64,000 bases of DNA. It comes from Polyangium sp. y55x31. Its GTDB lineage: Bacteria; Myxococcota_A; Polyangia; Polyangiales; Polyangiaceae. The translations under genes were made by a program, and so were the position numbers. The stretch's first letter is position 1; each line of letters opens with the position of its first letter. Below, in pieces: positions 35,678-46,200 of this stretch. The stretch lies in the NCBI RefSeq assembly GCF_029946505.1, contig NZ_JARZHG010000011.1, positions 62,001 to 126,000 on the forward strand, given 5' to 3'. The notes under the pieces were generated by a model, which had not been told where the DNA came from, made no database searches, and saw nothing but the letters and a program-made list of their open reading frames with translations.

Positions 35678-37813
35678 ATGAGCCGTTTTTCTCGCTTTCG
35701 ATTGGGCACCGTGGGTGGGTTTCTCCTTCTGACGTCCGCGCTCCCCCTCGCGGGATGTGCGCGAGGGCCGGACGTCGCGAGCGGTCTCGCGCTCCGGCGC
35801 GTGGTCATCTACCGCAACGGCGTCGGGTACTACGAGCGCGCCGGGCACGTGGACGAGGCCGAGGTCGCGTTCAAGGTGCGCACGGAGCGCATCGGCGACT
35901 TCCTCGCCACGCTCGCCGTGATGGAGCAAGGCGGGAGCAGCGTGCGCAGCGCGTCGTTCCCGGTCGAGCTGGAGAAGGACAAGGACGAAGGCGACAGCGA
36001 AGAGGAGGGCGAGGACAGCGAGGCCGAGCCGCCCATGCCCGAGCCTCGGTACGGCATGCCGATGCCGCCGCAGCCGCCGAAGCCGCCGAAGAAGAAGAAG
36101 GGCGATGGTCGCGAGACGGTGCGGCTGACGCTCGACGGCGAGGAGCACGATCTCGTGGTCGGGTACGTCGCGGAGACGCCGGTCTGGCGGCCCTCGTATC
36201 GCCTGGTGATCGGGAAGGCCGAGAGCACCGGGACGGGGAAGGCGGACCTGCAGGCCTGGGGCATCGTGCAGAACCAGTCGGGCGAGGACTGGAAGGGCGT
36301 GCGGCTCTCGCTCGTCGCAGGCGCGCCGCTCGCGTTCCAGGCGACCCTCGACAAACCCGTGGTGCCGCCGCGCCCGGTGGTGACGGATCAAGGCGAGGTG
36401 ATCGCGTCGGTGCCCGTGGGCGAGACGAGCCTGCCCACGATGGCGCCCGCGCCTCCGCCGCCGCCTCCGTCGAGGGAAGCGACGCGGACAGAAGAAGAGA
36501 GCGAGACCCTCGATGGGCTGCTCGCAGAGGCCGAGGTCGCGAAGGACGAGGCGCAGGACGGCGATGCCAGCGGCGGCGAGGGCCGCGGATATGCGGCGCC
36601 GCGCTCGTCGACGACGCGATCGGCGCCCGCGAAGAAAGGCCGCGTCGCGGCGAACTACGGCGGCGGATATCCGGCCACCGGTCAGGCAGCCGCGCCCGCG
36701 CCATATCCGATGGAGATGCCGACCCCGGTGACGCCGTCGAACCCGCGCAACGTGAACGCACTCGCAGCCGTCGCGATGGAAGGCGGGACGACGCGTTACG
36801 ATCTCCCCTTCGCCGTCGACATCCCGAACAAGAGCGCGACGATGGTGCTCTTGCTCGCGCAAAGCGTGCCCGGCGAAGCGATCTTCCTGTACTCGCCGGA
36901 CGGCGGCGTGCGCGAGTCGTTCTCGCATCCGTTCCGCGTCGCGCGTTTCACGAACAACACGAAAGGCATCCTCGAAAAAGGTCCGATCGCGGTGTTCGAC
37001 GGCGGCGCGTTCCTCGGGCAAGGCATGGTCGATCCGCTGCCGCCCGGTGCCGTCGCGACCGTGCCGTTCGCCCTCGAACGAGGCCTCGCCGTGACCACGG
37101 ATCGAACGGAGGACGAGCTCAGCGCGCGCCTCGCGAAGATCGAAGCGGGTCAGCTCTACATCGAGCGCGACTGGGTCTACCACACGAAGTACACGATCAA
37201 GAACGGCACGGACTCCGACGCAAAGACGCTCGTGAAGCACGCGCGGATGCCCGGCACGCGGCTCGAAAACCCGCCCAAAGGCACCGAAGACAACGTCGGC
37301 ACAGGCAGCGCCCTCGTGCCGCAGACGACGCCGAAGCGCGGGACGAACGTGCTCGACGTGGAGGAGCGTCGCAGCTTCACGCGTCAGGTCGACGTGCTGT
37401 CGCAGCTCGCCGACGACGCAGTGAAGGCCTACATGAACGATGCACGCGCCGACAAGGTCGTGGTGGCAGAGCTGAAGAAGGCGTGGGACTCACGCGGTCG
37501 GCTGCGCACGGCGCTCGACGAGCGGAACAAGCTGCAGGCCGAGCAAAACACGCTGGAGCGCGAGAGCGAGCAGCTCCGGAGGAACCTGAAGGCCATCGAG
37601 AAGATCAAGGACGACCCGCGAGACACGGTGTCGCGCCAGAACACCGACAAGATGCGGCAAGACTTCACGGATCGTCTCGGCAAGGCGTCGGTGCGTCTCG
37701 GCGAGATCACGAAGCGTCTGACGATCCTCGAGATCGAGGTGAACGAGCAATCGGTGCGGCTGCGGGATCAGCTCGCCTCGATCAAGCTGGAGAAGGCGTT
37801 GCCGACTCCGTGA
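35678..37813 (+). CDS. DUF4139-domain lipoprotein
   Basis: 711 residues from ATG 35678, directly followed by a signal peptide and lipobox L-A-G-C (Cys about 28). The frame upstream is antisense to the sulfatase gene. The DUF4139 beta-sheet repeats (W-R-P-S-Y-R-L-V-I near 165) are split by a disordered, acidic Pro-rich insert (about 100-145) and a second low-complexity insert of about 125 residues (about 245-370). The last 120 residues form a coiled coil. Family members are envelope proteins of unknown function. The stop is 9 bp from hairpin element C. Confidence 0.75.
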   Translation: MSRFSRFRLGTVGGFLLLTSALPLAGCARGPDVASGLALRRVVIYRNGVGYYERAGHVDEAEVAFKVRTERIGDFLATLAVMEQGGSSVRSASFPVELEKDKDEGDSEEEGEDSEAEPPMPEPRYGMPMPPQPPKPPKKKKGDGRETVRLTLDGEEHDLVVGYVAETPVWRPSYRLVIGKAESTGTGKADLQAWGIVQNQSGEDWKGVRLSLVAGAPLAFQATLDKPVVPPRPVVTDQGEVIASVPVGETSLPTMAPAPPPPPPSREATRTEEESETLDGLLAEAEVAKDEAQDGDASGGEGRGYAAPRSSTTRSAPAKKGRVAANYGGGYPATGQAAAPAPYPMEMPTPVTPSNPRNVNALAAVAMEGGTTRYDLPFAVDIPNKSATMVLLLAQSVPGEAIFLYSPDGGVRESFSHPFRVARFTNNTKGILEKGPIAVFDGGAFLGQGMVDPLPPGAVATVPFALERGLAVTTDRTEDELSARLAKIEAGQLYIERDWVYHTKYTIKNGTDSDAKTLVKHARMPGTRLENPPKGTEDNVGTGSALVPQTTPKRGTNVLDVEERRSFTRQVDVLSQLADDAVKAYMNDARADKVVVAELKKAWDSRGRLRTALDERNKLQAEQNTLERESEQLRRNLKAIEKIKDDPRDTVSRQNTDKMRQDFTDRLGKASVRLGEITKRLTILEIEVNEQSVRLRDQLASIKLEKALPTP

Positions 37814-37821
37814 GCGCGGGA

Positions 37822-38209
37822 GCGGGGCGTCGCCCCGCACCCCAGCAGGGGGCTGTCCGCCCCCTGCACCCCGGACCAGGCACGGCCTGGACCGAAGGCG
37901 TAGAAACCGCGCGATGCGCGGTTTCTACGACGGGCCCGTGGCAAGACCACGAGCGGCGTTGCCAACCAAGACAGCAGGGTCGATGTGTCGGCTGGGGGCG
38001 GCAGCGCTGCCGTTTCGGCTGGCCAGCCCCTTGCCAATCTTGCCAACGGGCCCGTTCGATGAGCTGCGCTCCGCGCAGCTCATCGACCCCGAGTCCAGCG
38101 CTTGCGCTGGTCCGGGTCCAGGGGTGGACAACCCCGGGGTTTGGGGCGTAGCTCGGCTTGCCGAGCGTAGCCCCATCGTTGACCAGACGGGGTCCGGGGT
38201 GAAACCCCG
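37822..38209. repeat. Compound hairpin element C (convergent gap), with nested insertion
   Basis: Left arm: GCGGGGC/GCCCCGC loop GTC (37822-37838), GCAGGGGGC/GCCCCCTGC loop TGTCC (37845-37867), CCAGGC/GCCTGG loop ACG (37876-37890), a 14-bp stem CGTAGAAACCGCGC loop GAT (37899-37929), then the box GGGCCCGTGGCAAGACCACG that is identical in element B. Right arm: a 13-bp stem CGATGAGCTGCGC loop TCC (38057-38085), CCAGCGC/GCGCTGG loop TT (38095-38110), GGGGT/ACCCC loop GGACA, and a terminal CCGGGGT/ACCCCGG loop GAA near 38194-38210. About 60 bases are inserted before the last hairpin (see nested repeat). The stop codon of the aconitase-fold gene lies 3 bp beyond. Confidence 0.88.
38143..38174. repeat. 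Nested palindrome inside element C
   Basis: A stem GGGGC/GCCCC encloses a 7-bp stem GCTCGGC/GCCGAGC with loop TT; the inner and outer stems are joined on both sides by GTA. The preceding GGGGTTTGGGGCG is shared with the 53-bp hairpin repeat at 49050, so this looks like a member of a second repeat family inserted in the first. Confidence 0.6.
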
Positions 38210-38212
38210 GCG

Positions 38213-40039
38213 CTACGCCTTCGAAGCCTTCGACGACCCTGGCGAGCGCGACGTGCCCGCGTGCGTCCATGTCCGCTCCGCGCCGAGCGCGAGCCAGGTC
38301 ATCTCGATCGTTTGCTCTCCAACGACTGCGCCGACCTTGTCCCCCCACGCTGCGGGTTCGGGCAAGGAGAGGCTCTTTTGCCCCTTCAAGCCGTCGAGCG
38401 ATGCGGGCGGCACTTCGAACGTTGCGATGCCTTCGCTTGCGAGCGCTGCCACTGCGGTGCTTGGGACGAATGGCGCGACGACGGCGCGGAGCGCGGGTAG
38501 GTCGATCGTCTTCTCCACGACGGCGCGGACCTCGTCGAGGGAGCGCAGCACGGCGATGACGCCGCCTGCGATGGGCGGACCTCCGGGCGCTGGTTGTGCC
38601 TCCGTGGATTTGCCGTTCGAGCTCGGCCGCGAGGCGCCTTCGATCAGGTCGAGCACGAGTGGCCCCTTCCACGACGCTGGCGGCGGCAAGGCGGGCGACT
38701 TGCCTGCGGCTGTGCCCTCGCCCTTCTTGTCGCGCAGCACGAGCACGTCGTCGGTGGGCAGCGCGCGCGGCACGGTCACGCGCACGGGGCGCTTGAACGA
38801 GCGTGGATCCCCGACGGTCCCCGTGGCCACTGCGTATGCGAGCGTCTCGGCCGAGGCCACGACGAACGACGGCACGCCGGGAACGCGCGGCGCAGGCTCT
38901 GCCGTGCGGAGCGAGATCGTCCCCGAGGGCGGCGGATAAAGCTCGCCTTTCACGACGCGCCGATCGGGCTCGATGATGCGCGCGCCTGTGGCCACGAGAT
39001 CCACGAGCGCGCCCGATTGCGCGAGGACTTCGAGCACCTGGCGCGACGGCGGCGCGACGAGCAGGTCGAGCCGCGATGGAACACGCTTCGACTTGAGAAG
39101 AAGCGCGGCCGCGAGCATGTCGCGCAGGGTCACGCCGGAGTCGCCGCCGAGTACGACCTGACCTACGGGTTTGCCCGCGAGATCCCGCACGGGTCGCACG
39201 ACGCCCGCTTCGTCCATGAGCAGCGGATCGACCGTGCTGAGATCGAGCGAGACGACCTCCTCGCACGGCGCGCCCGGATCGGGAACGAGAGCGCGGTGCG
39301 CCTTGGATCGGCGCTGATCCCGAAGGAACACTTCGGTCTTTTCGTCGCTCACGAACAGGGCTGCGGCGGCGCCGACCTGCGGCGCGATGCCGCAGAGCAC
39401 CGCGCGCTCTGCGACCGAGAGCAGGCGCGCGCTCGGGCCTGCGAATTCGAGCACGACGGGCGCGTGATGCTCGGACTCGATGCGCCGTACGATCTCGTCG
39501 ATGCCACGGCGTAGAAGCTCGAGGGCGACGTCGCGCGCGCACACGAACGGGCGCACGCGGCCCGAGAGGTGGATCTGCACGCTGCGCGGCGGGCGCACCC
39601 AGGTCGAGCCTGTCGCGAGGGCTTGGCCGAGCTGGCTCGGGGAGACCACGAGGGTCAGCATCCCGACCCCGCCGACGGGGGCGAGGCGTGCGTCGTCCGT
39701 GAGCGCGAGCCTTGCTGGGGCGGCGAAGCGCTCGAGGTGCACGGGCGCGGGGAAGCCGATGCCGCCGCGTGCGATGGGCACGTTGTACGCGGGCAGCTCT
39801 GGCGAGACGGCTTGCGGCGCGCCGGCGGCCACGTCGGCGAGGGCGCGCGCGTCGGTCACGCAGGTGCCGTCGTAGGCCACGGCCATCTCGACCGGGGTCT
39901 TCTTCATCCCGGCGGAGAGCGCCTCGCCGAGGGCTCGGTTGGGCGATCGCGAGAGGATGATCTGATCGACCTTGACCTGGACCAGATCTCCTCGGAGCTG
40001 CGGATCGGCGGCGCGTCCCGCGAGGATCTTCTGGGGCAT
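38213..40039 (-). CDS. Aconitase-fold protein without Fe-S ligands
   Basis: 608 residues from ATG 40039 (M-P-Q-K-I-L-A-G-R). The N-terminal half follows the aconitase/isopropylmalate isomerase pattern: L-V-Q-V-K-V-D-Q, V-V-L-E-F-A-G-P-S-A-R-L-L-S-V-A-E-R, and G-I-A-P-Q-V-G-A-A-A-A-L-F-V-S-D. The cluster-binding motif (normally G-S-C-T-N) reads V-V-L-G-G-D-S-G-V-T-L, and the second C-x-x-C is also missing. A 4Fe-4S cluster therefore seems impossible and normal hydro-lyase activity unlikely. The C-terminal swivel-like part (about 400-600) is poorly conserved. The role is unknown; a binding or regulatory paralog is one possibility. Confidence 0.7.
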   Translation of the reverse strand: MPQKILAGRAADPQLRGDLVQVKVDQIILSRSPNRALGEALSAGMKKTPVEMAVAYDGTCVTDARALADVAAGAPQAVSPELPAYNVPIARGGIGFPAPVHLERFAAPARLALTDDARLAPVGGVGMLTLVVSPSQLGQALATGSTWVRPPRSVQIHLSGRVRPFVCARDVALELLRRGIDEIVRRIESEHHAPVVLEFAGPSARLLSVAERAVLCGIAPQVGAAAALFVSDEKTEVFLRDQRRSKAHRALVPDPGAPCEEVVSLDLSTVDPLLMDEAGVVRPVRDLAGKPVGQVVLGGDSGVTLRDMLAAALLLKSKRVPSRLDLLVAPPSRQVLEVLAQSGALVDLVATGARIIEPDRRVVKGELYPPPSGTISLRTAEPAPRVPGVPSFVVASAETLAYAVATGTVGDPRSFKRPVRVTVPRALPTDDVLVLRDKKGEGTAAGKSPALPPPASWKGPLVLDLIEGASRPSSNGKSTEAQPAPGGPPIAGGVIAVLRSLDEVRAVVEKTIDLPALRAVVAPFVPSTAVAALASEGIATFEVPPASLDGLKGQKSLSLPEPAAWGDKVGAVVGEQTIEMTWLALGAERTWTHAGTSRSPGSSKASKA

Positions 40040-40409
40040 CGTGCGGGGGGGATCCCCGGCTCGTGCGCGCATTTCTTTGGGCCGTCCTTCTCGTTCGGAT
40101 ACGTGTGGACAAACCAGGTGCCACCGCGATGGGGCGGTGGGCACGTAGCCGCGTCGCACGTTAGCCGCTCGGCGGGACGAGGGTCAAGCGCCGGTTGGGG
40201 CGGGCCCGTAGGTGCGGGAATGGCCCGGTTGGCATCGGGATGCAAGAGGCAAAAGAGGCTCCCCCGCGTCTGCTGGGACGATCGGAGGACGGAAAGAGCG
40301 GCCAGACGGACGGACGTCCTGGGGTGCCAGGCCGCAAATCCGAGGGAGTTCGAACGAACCTCCCCTTTCTTTTTCCCGTCCGCCTCGGGTTTCGCTAAGG
40401 TTTCAGCCC
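40040..40409. other. 370-bp divergent intergenic region
   Basis: This lies between the aconitase-fold start and the roadblock gene and must hold both promoters. Direct inspection shows a terminator-like hairpin at 40344-40374 and nothing else I can support. A G-rich stretch at about 40180-40260 has no clear repeat. Confidence 0.5.
40344..40374 (+). terminator. Terminator-like hairpin in the leader of the roadblock gene
   Basis: GGGA-GTTCG (40344-40352) pairs with CGAAC (40355-40359) and, across one bulged C, TCCC (40361-40364), with loop AA. CTTTCTTTTT follows at 40365-40374. This is the form of an intrinsic terminator, yet no plus-strand gene ends upstream. If transcribed from further upstream it would act as a leader attenuator for the roadblock-aroQ genes. 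Confidence 0.4.
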
Positions 40410-40766
40410 ATGTTCCAGAGCGTCCTCAAGGAGGTCGTCGAAGGCACGGAGGGTGGCATCGCCAGCCTCCTCATGGATTTCGAGGGCATCCCGGTCGACA
40501 GCTACTCGAAGCCCGACGCCCCCTTCGACATCAACACGATCGGCGCGGAGTTCAGCGTCGTCATCAAGTCGATCCAGCGTGCGGCCCAGATGCTCGAGGC
40601 CGGCGATACCGCCGAGATCGCCATCCAGGCCGCGAAGGTGACGACGGTCATCCGCGTGCTGAACGAACGGCACTTCGTCGCGGTCTCCGTACGGCCCGAC
40701 GGTAACGTAGGCAAGGCGCGGTACATGCTGCGCGTCAAAGCGCCGGTCCTGTTGAAGGACATGTGA
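40410..40766 (+). CDS. Roadblock/LC7-domain protein (MglB-like)
   Basis: 118 residues covering one complete roadblock/LC7 domain: E-G-G-I-A-S-L-L-M-D-F-E-G-I-P at the first strand and A-R-Y-M-L-R-V-K at the last. Bacterial members such as MglB act as partners or GAPs for small Ras-like GTPases; no MglA-type GTPase is encoded beside it. Its stop overlaps the aroQ GTG start by four bases (GTGA), so they are translationally coupled. ATG 40410 is used; the frame extends upstream without conserved sequence. Confidence 0.88.
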   Translation: MFQSVLKEVVEGTEGGIASLLMDFEGIPVDSYSKPDAPFDINTIGAEFSVVIKSIQRAAQMLEAGDTAEIAIQAAKVTTVIRVLNERHFVAVSVRPDGNVGKARYMLRVKAPVLLKDM

Positions 40767-41224
40767 GCACCTCGCCGAAGCGCGTCCTCGTGGTCTCGGG
40801 GCCGAACCTCGACAGGCTCGGCAAGCGCGAGCCTTCCATCTACGGCACGACCACCCTCGACGACATCCACAAGGCCGTCGAGGAGGTCGCGCGGAGCGAG
40901 GGCGTCCTCGTTTCCTTCCTGCAATCGAACCACGAGGGCGAGCTCGTGACGGCCATCGGACGCGCCGCGGACGAAGGCTTTCACGGCATCGTCATGAACG
41001 GCGCCGGACTCACCCACACCTCGGTCGTGCTGCACGACGCCATCCGCGCGAGCGGCCTACCCGTGGTCGAGGTGCACATCACGAACACCGCGGCGCGTGA
41101 GCCTTTCCGTCACCACTCGATCACGGCCGGCGCGTGCCTCGGCACTGTCGCCGGCTTCGGTCCTGCGTCGTACGTGCTCGGCTTGCTGGGGCTCGTCTAC
41201 CACCTGCAGCAGCGCGAAAGTTGA
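40763..41224 (+). CDS. aroQ: 3-dehydroquinate dehydratase, type II
   Basis: 153 residues, a typical length. Third step of the shikimate pathway (3-dehydroquinate to 3-dehydroshikimate). Family residues are visible: G-P-N-L-D-R-L-G-x-R-E-P, catalytic Tyr in S-I-Y-G, S-N-H-E-G-E-L, catalytic His in E-V-H-I-T-N, and R-E-x-F-R-H-H-S. It starts at GTG 40763 inside the roadblock stop. It is followed by accB after 130 bp. Confidence 0.96.
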   Translation: MSTSPKRVLVVSGPNLDRLGKREPSIYGTTTLDDIHKAVEEVARSEGVLVSFLQSNHEGELVTAIGRAADEGFHGIVMNGAGLTHTSVVLHDAIRASGLPVVEVHITNTAAREPFRHHSITAGACLGTVAGFGPASYVLGLLGLVYHLQQRES

Positions 41225-41354
41225 CGTCCAGCGTCACATCGCAGACGCCCCCGAATCCCCTTCCTTTTTGCCATCCTTCCGCTAGAACGCACCCCGACTT
41301 CGGCGTGCCGCTTCCAGGGAAGAGTGGCCGCCCACCGCGCGGGAACGGATTGGC

Positions 41355-41798
<444 letters not shown>

Positions 41799-41815
41799 GC
41801 GCCTCGGCGGCAGAG

Positions 41816-41832
41816 AGGAGGTAGGCGTCTTG
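41816..41832 (+). promoter_or_regulatory. Strong ribosome binding site before a TTG start
   Basis: AGGAGG at 41816-41821 lies 8 bases before TTG 41830, which begins the conserved F-G-K-I-L-I-A-N-R-G of biotin carboxylase. This spacing and the lack of any ATG or GTG in frame nearby decide the TTG start. Confidence 0.8.
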
Positions 41833-43167
41833 TTCGGCAAGATCCTCATCGCGAACCGCGGCGAGATCGCGATGCGCGTCCTCCGGGCGTGCCGCAACCT
41901 CGGCATCCGCGCGGTCGCCATTCACTCGGACGTCGACGCGACCGCGCCGCACGTTCGCTTCGCCGACGAGGCCGTGTGCGTCGGCCCGGCCGATCCTCGG
42001 CGGAGCTACCTGAACATCCCGCAGATCATCGCCGCCGCCGAGATCACCGGCGCTGACGCGGTGCACCCGGGCTACGGGTTTCTCTCGGAGAACGCGGAGT
42101 TCGCCGAGCTCTGCCGGCGCTGCGGCCTGAACTTCATCGGCCCCACGCCCGAGGCGATGCGCCTCTGGGGCGACAAGGTCCGCGCGCGGGAAGCCGCGAA
42201 GAGGTTCGGTTTGCCCCTCCTGCCGGGCACGACCGTGCTTCGCGACGGTGATGACGCCGCGACGCAAGCGGCGCTCGTCGGCTACCCGGTGATCCTCAAA
42301 GCTGCGGGCGGCGGCGGCGGCCGCGGCATGCGCGTCGTGCGCGAGGAGAGCGAGATCCGCCGCGCCTTCGAGATGGCGACGAGCGAGGCGCAGGCGGGCT
42401 TCAAGAACCCGGACGTCTACCTCGAGAAGTTCGTCGAGGAGCCGCGGCACATCGAGCTGCAGGTGCTCGGCGACAGCCACGGGCACATCTTCACGTTCGG
42501 CGAGCGCGAGTGCTCCTTGCAGCGCCGGCACCAGAAGATCATCGAGGAGGCGCCGAGCCCGGCCATGACGCCGGACAAACGCGCCGAGCTCTCCGCGGCG
42601 TGCACGCGCGCGCTCGTCGAGACTGGCTACACCTCGCTCGGGACGCTCGAGTTCTTGATGGATGAGCGGGGGAATCTCTACTTCATGGAGATGAACACCC
42701 GCGTGCAGGTCGAGCACCCGGTCACGGAGCTCGTGACGGGCATCGATCTCGTGGAGAACCAGATCCGCGCCGCCGCAGGGGAAGCGCTCACCCTCCCGAG
42801 CGGTCGCGCGCTCGGCCTGCGCGGGCACGCCCTGGAGTGCCGGATCAACGCGGAGGATCCACGCACGTTCGTCCCGTGGCCCGGCCTCATCACCGAGTAC
42901 CTGCCGCCGGGCGGCGGCGGCGTGCGCGTCGACTCGGGCGTCTACGGGGGCTTCCGGGTGCCGAACAACTACGACCCCATGCTCGCCAAGGTGATCACGC
43001 ACGGCGCGACCCGCGCCGAAGCGATCGCCCGCATGCGCACGGCGCTCGACGAGTTCATCATCGGCGGCATCCGCACGAACATCCCGCTCCACCAGGCTCT
43101 CCTGCGGGATCCCGACGTGGTCGCCGGCAAGATGTCTACACGCACGATCGAACGACTACGATTCTAG
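41830..43167 (+). CDS. accC: Biotin carboxylase subunit of acetyl-CoA carboxylase
   Basis: 445 residues, full length. It carboxylates biotin on AccB using ATP and bicarbonate. The ATP-grasp core is intact: K-A-A-G-G-G-G-G-R-G-M (glycine-rich loop), H-I-E-L-Q-V-L-G-D, E-R-E-C-S-L-Q-R-R-H-Q-K, and the carboxylation signature E-M-N-T-R-V-Q-V-E-H-P-V-T-E. It starts at TTG. A 115-bp gap separates it from the next gene. Confidence 0.97.
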   Translation: MFGKILIANRGEIAMRVLRACRNLGIRAVAIHSDVDATAPHVRFADEAVCVGPADPRRSYLNIPQIIAAAEITGADAVHPGYGFLSENAEFAELCRRCGLNFIGPTPEAMRLWGDKVRAREAAKRFGLPLLPGTTVLRDGDDAATQAALVGYPVILKAAGGGGGRGMRVVREESEIRRAFEMATSEAQAGFKNPDVYLEKFVEEPRHIELQVLGDSHGHIFTFGERECSLQRRHQKIIEEAPSPAMTPDKRAELSAACTRALVETGYTSLGTLEFLMDERGNLYFMEMNTRVQVEHPVTELVTGIDLVENQIRAAAGEALTLPSGRALGLRGHALECRINAEDPRTFVPWPGLITEYLPPGGGGVRVDSGVYGGFRVPNNYDPMLAKVITHGATRAEAIARMRTALDEFIIGGIRTNIPLHQALLRDPDVVAGKMSTRTIERLRF

Positions 43168-43282
43168 GGAAACCACGAACGAGCCGGACAGGCGTGAGCG
43201 AATCTCGACGAGTCCCCTTCAATCGTCGGGGTGGCTACCCCATATTTCATCGCTAAAGACAGCAGTCACGACAGGAACGCGG

Positions 43283-46200
43283 GTGATGCAAGACGGTCTG
43301 CAAGTCGACTTCTCCTCCTGGGTGAACGCCACCTCCGAACCTTCCGAGCTCGTCCTCGGTGAGCCAGGGTTCGTGTACGCCGATCTCTTCGACGCCGGTC
43401 GACTGGCCGAGCTCACGGGGCGGTTTTACGCGTACTTCGAGGCCGCGGATCCCACGGGGTACGAGCGGTTCTCGAAGTACCGCGCGTGCCAGGGGAGCGG
43501 CATGACCGCCGAGGAGATCTCCGAGGCGTTGCTCGCCGGCGCGCCGCACCTTTCCCGCTTCGTCGTGCGCCTCTTCGGCGTGGAGCGTGAAGCGGAGGCG
43601 CTCGCCGCGGGCGCCGAGGAGCGCTCGCCGCTCTGGGCCTTCAAGAAGGATTTTGCCAAGAAGCGCCTCTTCAAGGCGGGCGCGGGCAAGGCGTGGAAAG
43701 GCACGGCCGTCGAGGCTGCGCATGCAGCGCGGCGCGCGCTCGCGGCGGTCGGCGCAGACGCGAGCCGGCTCGAGTGCGGATCCGAGGCGGAGGAGCTCGC
43801 GGTCGCGTCGGCAACGCTCGTGCTCGTCACGATCGACGACGTCGCGCGCAAGGCCGCGAAGGCGGGCGGCGCCTCGTGGACGCCCGAGCTTCACGAGAAG
43901 GCAGCGAAGGTGCGGGCCGCGATCGCCGCGGATTCGATGCTCGCGCAGGTCGCCGCGGGCGCGGTGGCCGTCGCGGGGGATGCGCCCACGGACGCGGAGG
44001 ACGCTGCGGTCGTCGCGTTCGCCCTCGACGCGGTGGAGGCGTGGCTCGCGGCGCGGAGGGTCGATCACCACGATCCGGCGCGGCGCTGGTCCTCGCTCAA
44101 GGCCCCGGCGACGCTCGATCACAACCAGCTCGTCCAGCTCCGCCGCGCGGACGACAACCTGCCCGAGCTCTTTGTCGGCCCCGAGCACGAGCGGCGGCAC
44201 CGCGACGGCTTCACGCTCACGGATCGGCGCGGGACCGCGCGCGAGGTCGAGAGCGAGGTCGACTACTGCCTCTACTGCCACGACCGCGACAAGGACTCGT
44301 GCTCGAAGGGCCTGCGCGACAACAAGACCGGCGCGATCAAGCCGAACCCGCTCGGCGTGGCGCTGAACGGCTGCCCGCTGCACGAGAAGATCAGCGAGAT
44401 GCACGTGATGCGGCGGAGCGGCGATTCCATCGCGTCGCTCGCGCTCGTCTGCATCGACAACCCGATGCTGCCCGGCACCGGTCACCGCATCTGCAACGAC
44501 TGCATGAAGGCGTGCGTCTACCAGAAGCAGGAGCCGGTCAACATCCCGCAGATCGAGACGAGCGTGCTCACGGACGTGCTCGGTTTGCCCTGGGGCTTCG
44601 AGATCTACGGCCTGCTCTCGCGCTGGAACCCGCTCAACGTGAAGCGGCCGCACCCGCGCCCGTACATCGGCAAGAACGTGCTCGTCGTGGGCCTCGGGCC
44701 CGCGGGCTACACGCTCTCGCACCACCTCGCGCTCGAAGGATTTGCCGTCGCGGCCGTCGATGGCCTCAAGATCGAGCCGCTCCCCGTCGAGCTCACCGGC
44801 GATGCCACGCGGCCGCCGCGTCCGGTAAAGGAGTACAAAAAACTCTACACGGAGCTCGACGAGCGCATCCTGCTCGGGTTCGGCGGCGTGAGCGAGTACG
44901 GCATCACGGTTCGTTGGGACAAGAACTTCCTGACGGTCCTCTACATGACGCTCGCGCGTCACCGGAACTTCCGCGCCTACGGCGGCGTGCGGTTCGGCGG
45001 GACGCTCGATCTCGACGACGCGTGGAAGCTCGGCTTCGACCACGTCGCGATCGCGGCGGGCGCGGGCCGGCCGACGATCATCCCGCTCAAGAACAACGTC
45101 GCGCGCGGCATCCGCAAGGCGAGCGACTTTCTCATGGCCCTGCAGCTCACGGGCGCCTACAAGCGCTCGTCGCTCGCGAACCTGCAGGTGCGCCTGCCCG
45201 CGATCGTGATCGGCGGCGGCCTCACGGCGATCGACACCGCGACCGAGCTCATCGCCTACTACATGATCCAGGCGGAGAAGACGGACGCGCGCGTGGCGAA
45301 GCTCATCGCGGAGCGCGGCGAGGCCGCCACGATGGCGTCCTTCGACGAGGAGGAGCGCGAGTTCGTCCTGGAGCAACGCGCGCACGCGGCGCAGATCCGC
45401 GAGGAGCGCGAGAAGGCGCAACGCGAGGGCCGCGCGCCGAACCTGCAGAAGCTGCTCGACGCGTGGGGCGGCGTCTCGCTCGTCTACCGCAAGCGCGTGA
45501 TCGACTCGCCGGCGTATCGCCTGAACCACGAGGAGGTCGCGAAGTCGCTCGAGGAGGGCGTGCGCTACATCGAGAACATGGCGCCGGTCGAGGCGGTGCT
45601 CGACGAGCGCGGGCACGTGCGCGCCATGATCTTCGAGCGCCAGAAGGTGGACGAGGCCGGCAAGTGGACCTCGAGCGGCGAGATGGTGGAGCTTCCGGCG
45701 CGCAGCGTGTGCGTCGCGGCGGGCACGAGCCCGAACGTGATGTACGAGAAGGAAAAACCCGGCACGTTCGCGTTCGACAAGAAGAAGCAGTACTTCCAGC
45801 CGCACAAGGCGTTCGTCGACGAGGCGGGCAAGCTCCACGTCGAGACCGTCGCGGATCCGCGCGAAGGGTTCTTCACGAGCTTCAACGACGGCGCGCACGC
45901 GGTGAGCTTCTACGGCGACAACCACCCGCACTACGCCGGTAGCGTGGTCAAGGCGATGGCGAGCGCGAAGGACGCGTACCCGCACGTGGTCTCGCTCTTC
46001 GCGAAGGACATCGCGCGCCTCGGCGACGAGCCGCAAGCCGCGCGCGACGAGCGGCGGCGCTCGCTCTACGCGAAGCTCGACGAGGACCTCAAGGCCGTCG
46101 TGGTGAAGGTCGAGCGCCTGACGCCGACGATCATCGACGTCGTCGTGCGCGCGCCCGCCGCGGCGCGGAAGTTCGAGCCGGGCCAGTTCTACCGGCTGCA

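Noticed and set aside
40344-40374. Terminator of an upstream plus-strand gene
   Set aside because: The upstream gene is on the minus strand and starts there, so nothing on the plus strand ends before the hairpin.
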